From Anaerolineaceae bacterium (GTDB lineage Bacteria > Chloroflexota > Anaerolineae > Promineifilales > Promineifilaceae), in assembly GCA_002699125.1 (NCBI GenBank), contig PABI01000039.1, positions 1 through 37,308 of the forward strand: a stretch of DNA of 37,308 bases, read 5' to 3'. The position numbers were made by a program, and so were the translations under genes. Below the pieces are notes generated by a model. The model was not told the DNA's origin. It worked only from the letters and a program-made list of their open reading frames with translations, and ran no database searches. This document shows, piece by piece, positions 10,478-16,469 of the stretch (position 1 is its first letter; the number at the start of each line of letters is the position of its first letter).

Positions 10478-10536
10478 CGGTAATCGGTAATCCGTGGTCG
10501 GTAAACCGATGACCGGCCACCGTTTACCGATTACCG
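10478..10536. repeat. GGTAAT-type palindromic element, copy A
   Basis: Arms of about 25 bp face each other, the left beginning CGGTAATCGGTAATCC and the right ending GTTTACCGATTACCG, with three or four mismatches. Related copies are at 15324-15373 and 16399-16469. The right end overlaps the end of the merR gene and supplies its final Arg codon and TAA stop (10531-10533). Confidence 0.75.
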
Positions 10537-11292
10537 TTCACTCTCCAGGGCAAGAAACAATCGCGCCAAAATAAAGGCGCTGTCGCCGGTGGCCACCAGA
10601 AGAAAGCCTTCATCGTTGTGGAAAAATTGAGGAGCGGCGTTGGTGTGCAGCGCGCAGTTGGCTTCCAGCTGCGTCAGCTGGCGCAGGGCGTCGCCAATCT
10701 CAGGATCGCTGCTGACGACGAGGATGTGGTAGGCGTCGTTTTCTTGCCAGACATGCACGTGCTGGCCGCGTAAGGTGTTGAGCAGTTGGCGGCCCACGGC
10801 CGTATTCAGCACACACCCGCCGTAATGCCCCAACCAATCAAGCAGCGTACTCGCTGGCGTTTGCGCCGCCGGATGGGAGCAAAGCCGTGCTAGCAGCTCG
10901 CTAATCTGCTCCTGGGGCAGCGGGGATTGGCGCGACTGTACATCCTGCAAAAAGAGGTCCAGCTCGTGGCGCATCACCAGCAGTTCCGTGAGCTGCTTTT
11001 CCAAAGCGATGAATCGGTTTTCGGCCAGCTCGCTCAGCGTGTCGCTGGCAATTGTGCCTTCGTCCCAACCGGCCAGCAGCGTGCCAATGTCTGCCAGGGA
11101 GAAGCCCAGCCGTTGGGCGCGCTGGATGAGATGGAGTCGTTCGGCCGTTTTTGGTTTGTACAGTCGGTAGCCAGAATCGGTACGGCCGTGTGGCGTCAGC
11201 AGCCCTTCTTTTTCATAGTAACGCAGGGTGGAGGGACGCGTTTGGGCCAGGTCTGCCAGCTGGCCAATGGTGAGCAGGTTGTCTTGGTTCAT
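10531..11292 (-). CDS. MerR family metal-responsive transcriptional regulator
   Basis: A 253-aa regulator. The N-terminal winged HTH is typical of MerR: LTIGQLADLAQTRPSTLRYYEKEGLL, then GYRLY and RAQRLGFSLADIGTLL, followed by a dimerisation coiled coil (residues about 80-120). Cys/His residues after the coil (LARLCSHPAAQ; YGGC) could bind metal as in ZntR/CadR/CueR relatives. A C-terminal extension of about 110 residues beyond the usual MerR length, rich in beta-type hydrophobic patterns, is unusual and may be an extra sensing domain. It lies directly upstream of the P-type ATPase, with a MerR-type operator between them, so it very probably activates that gene. It diverges from the DEAD-box helicase gene. 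Confidence 0.9.
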   Translation of the reverse strand: MNQDNLLTIGQLADLAQTRPSTLRYYEKEGLLTPHGRTDSGYRLYKPKTAERLHLIQRAQRLGFSLADIGTLLAGWDEGTIASDTLSELAENRFIALEKQLTELLVMRHELDLFLQDVQSRQSPLPQEQISELLARLCSHPAAQTPASTLLDWLGHYGGCVLNTAVGRQLLNTLRGQHVHVWQENDAYHILVVSSDPEIGDALRQLTQLEANCALHTNAAPQFFHNDEGFLLVATGDSAFILARLFLALESER

Positions 11293-11366
11293 GCCTTCAT
11301 ATTAATCTTTATCCAGAATTTTGCCACAGAAAATGGCGGAAGTTCGCCTTCTTTTCCTAAAAAGCA

Positions 11367-11414
11367 TATACTGAGGCATTGTGTCTGTGCCTGACTATCC
11401 TGATTCCACAGACA
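11367..11414 (+). promoter_or_regulatory. Putative promoter and leader hairpin of the DEAD-box helicase
   Basis: A TATACT -10 box (11367-11372) has a weak -35 TTCGCC (11343-11348) 18 bp upstream. The predicted leader of about 100 nt contains a perfect 8-bp stem, TGTCTGTG (11382-11389) with CACAGACA (11407-11414). Long structured leaders are common for cold-regulated DEAD-box helicases; that role is inferred here. Confidence 0.4.
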
Positions 11415-11477
11415 ATTCATAGATGACCAGCGGGCTGAGATTGTGACTTGGCTCAATGTAGTCAAGGAGCTTTTTCA

Positions 11478-12782
11478 GTGAGTTTTACCCAATTTTCGCT
11501 TGATTCACGCCTGGAAGCGGGCATTAGAGATGTCGGTTTTACCGAGCCAACCCCTATTCAACAGCAGGCTATCCCCCACGTTTTAGCCGAATCTGATTTG
11601 CTCGGATTGGCCCAAACAGGTACCGGCAAAACGGCCGCTTTCATGCTGCCCATCCTGCAAAGATTAACCCAAGGACCCTTACGCCAGGTGCGGGCGCTCA
11701 TCGTGGCACCGACCCGTGAACTGGCCGAACAGATTCATCAAACGGCCGTGGACCTGGGCAAATACACCAAAGTGCGCAGCGCCACCGTTTATGGCGGCGT
11801 CAGCAAAAAAGGACAGATCGATGCCTTGCGGCGTGGTGCCGAAATAGTGGTCGCCTGTCCCGGCCGCCTGCTTGATCTGGCCGGGGAAAAGAGTATCGAT
11901 CTTTCTAAAGTGGAAGTATTGGTGTTAGACGAGGCAGATCGTATGTGCGACATGGGCTTTTTACCCGACATTCGTCGCATCCTCAAGCTGGTACCTCAGG
12001 AACGGCAAACCCTCTTCTTTTCCGCCACCATGCCCGACGACATCCGTGAACTGGCCGACGACATTCTTAACGATCCCATCACCGTACAAATTGGTATGAT
12101 CGCCCCGGCTAAAACCGTCTCCCATGCACTATATCCCGTGCCCAACGGCATGAAGAAAGAGTTGTTGTTTACCATGCTCGATGAAATGGCTACCGGGCGT
12201 GTGTTGGTGTTTACTCGTACCAAACGGCGGGCGCGGTTCCTGGCCCGTGATCTGGACAAAAAGGGTTACAAAGCGGAGGCGCTGCAAGGCAACATGTCGC
12301 AAAACCGGCGGCAAAAAGCCATCGACGGTTTCCGCGGTGGCCAATACGATATTTTAGTCGCCACCGACATCGCCGCCAGAGGCATTGACGTCTCGGAAAT
12401 CTCGCATGTGATCAATTTTGATATGCCGGATACGGTGGATGCGTACACACACAGGATCGGCCGTACGGGACGAGCCGAAGAAGAGGGGGATGCTTTCACC
12501 TTCGCCACCGATGACGATGCGACCATGGTACGCGACATCGAGCGGGTGCTCAAGACGCGCCTGGAGCGGCGGCGCTGGCCTGAATTTGATTACGGCAGTT
12601 TTGATCCGGAAAAAGCGCTGGTGCCTACGCAAAATAACGGCTCCACTCGGGATAACGGCCGTCCAAATCGAGACAATGGCAGCAAGTCACATGGCAACTA
12701 TTCTCGTCGGTCTGGTAACAAACGTGGCTCATCAGGGCGGCGGCAGCGAGGCGGCCGAACAAGCAGCCGTGGCCAAGGATAG
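11478..12782 (+). CDS. DEAD-box ATP-dependent RNA helicase (RhlE-like)
   Basis: A 434-aa RNA helicase. All core motifs are visible: Q motif (GFTEPTPIQQQAIP), motif I (AQTGTGKT), Ia (PTRELAEQ), II (DEAD), III (SAT), V (ATDIAARGIDV) and VI (HRIGRTGRA). A basic Asn/Arg/Gly/Ser-rich tail of about 60 residues follows the core, as in RhlE and other helicases that bind structured RNA nonspecifically. The GTG at 11478 is chosen because AAGGAGC sits at 11464-11470; the upstream TTG at 11448 has no ribosome site. Roles in rRNA maturation, mRNA decay or cold adaptation are known for the family. The gene diverges from merR and converges with the small membrane protein gene 10 bp away. Confidence 0.95.
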   Translation: MSFTQFSLDSRLEAGIRDVGFTEPTPIQQQAIPHVLAESDLLGLAQTGTGKTAAFMLPILQRLTQGPLRQVRALIVAPTRELAEQIHQTAVDLGKYTKVRSATVYGGVSKKGQIDALRRGAEIVVACPGRLLDLAGEKSIDLSKVEVLVLDEADRMCDMGFLPDIRRILKLVPQERQTLFFSATMPDDIRELADDILNDPITVQIGMIAPAKTVSHALYPVPNGMKKELLFTMLDEMATGRVLVFTRTKRRARFLARDLDKKGYKAEALQGNMSQNRRQKAIDGFRGGQYDILVATDIAARGIDVSEISHVINFDMPDTVDAYTHRIGRTGRAEEEGDAFTFATDDDATMVRDIERVLKTRLERRRWPEFDYGSFDPEKALVPTQNNGSTRDNGRPNRDNGSKSHGNYSRRSGNKRGSSGRRQRGGRTSSRGQG

Positions 12783-12792
12783 GGTCAGCGGC

Positions 12793-13167
12793 TCAAAGCC
12801 ATTGCTGCGAACGTCGTCTGTGCAGCACAAGCATCAGCCCCAATAAAACAAGATCCAGCAGCAGAGTTAAAAAATCAAAGATGCCAAACTGGTCGGTGAA
12901 GGTCAACAAGATGTTCACCCCCAGGATGGCTATCACTATGTAACGATACCAGTCGGCTTGCTTTTGAATAGCCCAGCTGCACCACAAAAAGGCAACCGCA
13001 TTACCAATCATTAAGATGGCAACTATCCAAATTGTGACGGTGCTGCTAATCGTGCCTTGCCCCACCCATGCCATGCTCCACAAGCTGAAGATCAACCAAA
13101 CGGCCGCATTCAACCAAAAAAGCCGTTGGCCTAGGTGAATCAACTTGTCTGTTTCGGGTAGGTTCAT
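12793..13167 (-). CDS. Small four-helix membrane protein
   Basis: I do not recognise a named family. The 124-aa protein has four hydrophobic segments: about residues 16-34 (FWLNAAVWLIFSLWSMAWV), 44-68, 76-90 and 97-115, followed by a short basic tail (HRRRSQQWL), suggesting a cytoplasmic C-terminus. Its ATG at 13167 abuts the stop codon of the amidotransferase gene (13168), so the two are almost certainly translationally coupled. Function is unknown. Confidence 0.7.
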   Translation of the reverse strand: MNLPETDKLIHLGQRLFWLNAAVWLIFSLWSMAWVGQGTISSTVTIWIVAILMIGNAVAFLWCSWAIQKQADWYRYIVIAILGVNILLTFTDQFGIFDFLTLLLDLVLLGLMLVLHRRRSQQWL

Positions 13168-13848
13168 TTAACGAATCAATCCTGCCATGCGGCAAAAGTT
13201 TTGGATGAGGACACGGCCTGCCGGATGTTCATCGGTGTAATATTCGGGATGGAACTGGGTGCCGATAATGGGATGGGTGTTGTGGATGAAGATTTGGTGG
13301 GGGGAAACGGCCGTTTCCCCATAATTCTCAAATTCAGCCGGTATGGCTTTGGCTTCCCAGGAATGCGCTTGTCGCATGATGGGGGCATCTCCCAGACTGG
13401 CCAGCAGCGGATGTGATTTGCTGATTTTGATTGGCTGGTAGCCAAACTCTTTTTTCATGCCCGGTGCAAAATCCGGTGCTGGATCCGCTTCGCCTTCTGC
13501 CAATTGGCCTATCGGAGCCAGCGGCGCGCCAAACGCTTCGGTTAAAACCTCAAAACCGCCACAAAAGCCAAAAACCGGCCACTGCTTGCTGGTAATGGCA
13601 CGGTGCAGGCCAGCCTGCTCTGCCGGATCATATTCATCCGGGTTGGCACTGCTGCCGGAGATAAAAACAGCTTTGGCTTCCAACTGCTGCAACAGGGCGG
13701 GCGTCACCTGGTTGTAGCGCACAATCAGGCATTGGTCGCCGATTAGATCTTCCAGGCGATATTTAATGCGCACCCGCGCCGCCATGATCTTCTCACCCCA
13801 CGGCTTCGCATAGGCATTCACGTGTTCATTATCAACAAAAACCAGCAT
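13168..13848 (-). CDS. Class I glutamine amidotransferase-like protein
   Basis: A 226-aa stand-alone class I glutamine amidotransferase domain. The catalytic triad is visible: nucleophile Cys96 in FGFCGGFEVL, and His200 and Glu202 in GTQFHPEYYT. The nucleophile elbow has Gly-Gly after the Cys, as in the GuaA/PuuD/GATase1 group. No synthetase or aminase domain is attached and no obvious partner synthetase is next door, so it may be a gamma-glutamyl hydrolase-like enzyme or act on an unlinked partner. It is followed without a gap by a four-helix membrane protein. The exact substrate cannot be told from sequence. Confidence 0.85.
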   Translation of the reverse strand: MLVFVDNEHVNAYAKPWGEKIMAARVRIKYRLEDLIGDQCLIVRYNQVTPALLQQLEAKAVFISGSSANPDEYDPAEQAGLHRAITSKQWPVFGFCGGFEVLTEAFGAPLAPIGQLAEGEADPAPDFAPGMKKEFGYQPIKISKSHPLLASLGDAPIMRQAHSWEAKAIPAEFENYGETAVSPHQIFIHNTHPIIGTQFHPEYYTDEHPAGRVLIQNFCRMAGLIR

Positions 13849-13924
13849 ATTGTTCTACTAAATGTAACCTCGTTCCAGGTCCATTTGCCGATTCCGGGAA
13901 ACAAAATAATCTTTTACATCCCGG

Positions 13925-14422
13925 CTAACGTTTAAGTGCCAGGTAGGCCATGCCTAAAAACATTTTTTGTACGCCTTCGCCTGTGCTGGCACTAGTGGTA
14001 AGGTAGGGGGCTTTGATGGAGGCGGCAAATTTTTTGGCTTCGGCGGTGTCATAATGGGGCAACAGATCGATTTTATTACCCACCACTAAAAAACGTTGTC
14101 CGGGTACAACTGCGATGATTTCTTCGTACCAGGTCTGCAAGTTGGTAAGAGAGTCTGGGCTGGTAACGTCGTGGACAAGTGCGGCCGTTCTGCTGCCGCG
14201 GTACAAACCAGTACGCACCGACTGGAAGTGGATTTGCCCCGCCATGTCCCAAATGGAAAGTTTGACCGGCTGGCCCTTGATTGCAACCGTTTTGGTTTGA
14301 AAATCGACGCCAATTGTGGCCACGCGAGACTGCTCAAAGCGTCCTTCGCAATATTGCCGGATGAGCGAAGTTTTGCCCACATTGCCGTCGCCGGCAACCA
14401 CAATTTTTAACAATGGTGACAT
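13925..14422 (-). CDS. Rab-like small GTPase of the Ras superfamily
   Basis: A 165-aa single-domain GTPase strikingly like eukaryotic Rab proteins. The P-loop is GDGNVGKT (11-18). Switch I contains Thr36 followed by IGVDF, a Rab-type signature. Switch II has WDMAGQ (58-63) with the catalytic Gln63, followed by LYRGS and HDVTSPDSL. G4 is NKID (116-119) and G5 is SAS (144-146). It ends ALKR with no C-terminal Cys, so it cannot be prenylated like Rab. It starts 6 bp after the stop of the gene encoding a putative Roadblock/longin-like protein, suggesting a GTPase and effector/GAP pair. Bacterial relatives such as MglA regulate polarity, but this one is closer to Rab/Ras. The cellular role is unknown. 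Confidence 0.9.
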   Translation of the reverse strand: MSPLLKIVVAGDGNVGKTSLIRQYCEGRFEQSRVATIGVDFQTKTVAIKGQPVKLSIWDMAGQIHFQSVRTGLYRGSRTAALVHDVTSPDSLTNLQTWYEEIIAVVPGQRFLVVGNKIDLLPHYDTAEAKKFAASIKAPYLTTSASTGEGVQKMFLGMAYLALKR

Positions 14423-14428
14423 GCGTGC

Positions 14429-15208
14429 TTACCGTTTCCACTTACCCAAGAAATGCTCATGGGGAAAGACCAGTTCGCCGGCATCAACGGGCGTGTTAGC
14501 CAGCAGGGCACGATTGGCTTTTTCAAACAGGCGATGCAGCTGCTCTAAAAAATCAAGCTGTTTTTTGGCCGGTTCGGCCGAAAAAATAGACATCATCGTC
14601 GTAAACTGCCCCGGCACAAAACAGAGCCAGCGTCCGCCTTCAATGGCCGTTGCCTGGATGCCGCCGCCAAAAATTTCGGCCGTGGCCGAACGAAAAGAAG
14701 AAAGCATGGGCACAAAAAGGGCCGGATCAACCTCAAACTTGCCCAACGTGCTGATGGGCATACCGGAGTTGTTCTCGTAAATGGCGTAGCCTCTGGCTTT
14801 GGCGGCGTGCTGCTGCCGAATCAGGACACTTTCCCCTTCCTGAAAAGCATCGCCAAATTCGCTTTCTCCCTGGTCGGTTTCGAGCAGCGCTTCTACGGCA
14901 CGCATTTCGCGCTGGTAGTGGGCATACAGCTCCTGAAACTGCTGCCGGTTGATGGTGCCGTTGGCAAAGTCGTCGGCCAGGCGCCCGATCTTGTCCTGAA
15001 GCTTCTCTAAAAATTGCTGTGCGGCGGCGCGCCCGGTTGGAGCAGCCTGCGGTTGGGGTGGGGGAGACGGCCGTTCCGCCACTGCTTCCTTTATTTTTGG
15101 AGTGGGAACGGCCGTTTGCTCACGCACCGGCGGCTTCGTCGGCAGGGGTCGTTTATTTTCTGGCGTTGGGGACGATCCGCCAAAGACACGTTTTAACCAA
15201 TCTAACAT
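14429..15208 (-). CDS. Proline-rich protein with SHOCT-like and Roadblock/longin-like regions
   Basis: A 259-aa protein not recognised by name. It starts with MLDWLKRVFGG, a short amphipathic helix that could attach to a membrane. A Pro/Lys-rich linker covers about residues 12-60. A helical hairpin at about 64-110 (LADDFANGTINRQQFQELY) resembles SHOCT modules, and a C-terminal alpha/beta domain occupies about 135-245. That domain (FVPMLSSFRSATAEIF, then beta strands and a final amphipathic helix LDFLEQLHRLFEKANRALL) has the pattern of Roadblock/LC7 or longin folds, which partner small GTPases. The assignment is inference from pattern and from the Rab-like gene starting 6 bp downstream. A GGAG lies about 12 nt before the ATG. 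Confidence 0.7.
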   Translation of the reverse strand: MLDWLKRVFGGSSPTPENKRPLPTKPPVREQTAVPTPKIKEAVAERPSPPPQPQAAPTGRAAAQQFLEKLQDKIGRLADDFANGTINRQQFQELYAHYQREMRAVEALLETDQGESEFGDAFQEGESVLIRQQHAAKARGYAIYENNSGMPISTLGKFEVDPALFVPMLSSFRSATAEIFGGGIQATAIEGGRWLCFVPGQFTTMMSIFSAEPAKKQLDFLEQLHRLFEKANRALLANTPVDAGELVFPHEHFLGKWKR

Positions 15209-15323
15209 AGTTTCTGTTGCTCCAGTAGTATCACAGTACTACGAGTATAGCAGGCAATCGCCCGAATCGTCAGTTAAATCGGCGTAAAGGCAAACGTGTG
15301 CCAGTTGACAGGTTTCAATGTTT

Positions 15324-15373
15324 GGTAATCTGTGACCGATTACCATTTAGCGATAACCGATCACGGATTACCG
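15324..15373. repeat. GGTAAT-type palindromic element, copy B
   Basis: An imperfect inverted repeat with left arm GGTAATCTGTGACCGATTA and right arm ending GATCACGGATTACC. It lies immediately beyond the TAG stop of the LLM oxidoreductase gene (15378). It is related to the elements at 10478-10536 and 16399-16469. Confidence 0.7.
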
Positions 15374-15377
15374 GCCT

Positions 15378-16382
15378 CTAACGGTATCCGTCGGCAAAAA
15401 TGTCAATCATTAAATACGGATCGCCCAGCGGGTAGAGAATGGGGCAGGTGCAGCCGTTGTCGATATATTCGCGAACCTTGGCTTTCACCTCTTCCGGCGA
15501 ACCGCTGGCGGTGCACATTTGCACCACGTCGTCCGGCACTAAGTGCATCGCATTTTCGATCTCTTCCTCAGTGGCGGGCCAGGTGAGCACCTGGTGGATT
15601 TCATCGAGCAGTTCCTGGCTGACACCGCTGGCTTTCATCAGATGCGGCTGTTGGCCCAGGTATTGGGTCATCATCTTGCGCGCGCCGTCCAGTGCCTTTT
15701 TGCGGTCGTTGTCTACGGAGCAAATCATGAGTTGCGGCCGATCGATGTCGTCAATGGAGCGGCCCGCCTTTTTGGCACCGCGCTCCAGCGCATCCATCGC
15801 TTCCAGATTGTATTTGGGATGGACCAGGTAATTCAAGCAGACGCCGTCGGCAATCTCGCCGGTCATTTCCATCATTTTCATGCCGGTCGCGCCAATGTAG
15901 ATGGGCACGTTGCGCGGTGTTTTACGGCCGTGTACCACATCCAGCTGAATCCCATCCACATGATGAAATTCACCGTGATGCGTCACGGTTTCCATATTGA
16001 GCAGCTTGCGCAAAACTTCCACCGTCTCGCGCATGGCCGACAGCGGCTTGCGCCGGTTGATGCCCACCTTGCTGGCCAGCGGATCCCACCAGGCGCCAAT
16101 GCCACAAATGATGCGGTCCTCGGCCAGATCGTCCAGGGTGAGGAAAGTGGCGGCCAGCAGGCCGATGTTGCGTGTCCAGTTGTTGGTCACGCCGCTGGCG
16201 ACTTTGAGCGTGGTGGTGTGGGCGGCAAAAGCCGCCATTGGCACGATGGCATCACGCACCAGGCGGCTTTCTGCCTGCCAGACGGCTTCAAATCCTTTTT
16301 CTTCAGCATATTTACACAGTTCGATGCCCTCACGAATGTCGTGGGCATCTTGCAGATAGAGTGCTACGCGGTCTTTTGACAT
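15378..16382 (-). CDS. LLM-class (luciferase-like) flavin/F420-dependent oxidoreductase
   Basis: A 334-aa TIM-barrel protein of the luciferase-like superfamily, most like the F420-dependent methylenetetrahydromethanopterin reductase-type group. Supporting stretches are [15 protein letters not shown] near residue 26, [13 protein letters not shown] with the strand-loop for the cofactor, [20 protein letters not shown], and [23 protein letters not shown]. The last is a classic LLM phosphate-binding region. AAGGAGG sits 6 bp before the ATG at 16382. It is the last gene of the minus-strand catabolic region, separated from the xanthine dehydrogenase only by a palindromic element. The substrate, and whether FMN or F420 is used, cannot be decided from sequence. 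The flavin reactions of purine/pyrimidine breakdown (RutA-type) are one analogy only. Confidence 0.85.
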   Translation of the reverse strand: MSKDRVALYLQDAHDIREGIELCKYAEEKGFEAVWQAESRLVRDAIVPMAAFAAHTTTLKVASGVTNNWTRNIGLLAATFLTLDDLAEDRIICGIGAWWDPLASKVGINRRKPLSAMRETVEVLRKLLNMETVTHHGEFHHVDGIQLDVVHGRKTPRNVPIYIGATGMKMMEMTGEIADGVCLNYLVHPKYNLEAMDALERGAKKAGRSIDDIDRPQLMICSVDNDRKKALDGARKMMTQYLGQQPHLMKASGVSQELLDEIHQVLTWPATEEEIENAMHLVPDDVVQMCTASGSPEEVKAKVREYIDNGCTCPILYPLGDPYLMIDIFADGYR

Positions 16383-16398
16383 GAATCCTCCTTTGATC

Positions 16399-16469
16399 GG
16401 TATTCAGTAATCAGTGGTCGGTAATCGGATTTCTGTTTACGGATAATCGATCACCGATGACCGTTTACC
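16399..16469. repeat. GGTAAT-type palindromic element, copy C
   Basis: The longest copy of the family, with arms of about 30 bp: the left begins CGGTATTCAGTAATCAGTGG and the right ends ACCGATGACCGTTTACC. Its right arm overlaps the 3' end of the xanthine dehydrogenase gene and encodes its last residues (VNGHR) and TGA stop at 16451-16453. The left part lies just upstream of the LLM gene's ribosome site. Confidence 0.7.

Noticed and set aside
10478..16469. CRISPR array from repeated GGTAAT palindromes
   Set aside because: Copies are imperfect, kilobases apart and lie at gene ends, with no regular spacers and no cas genes.
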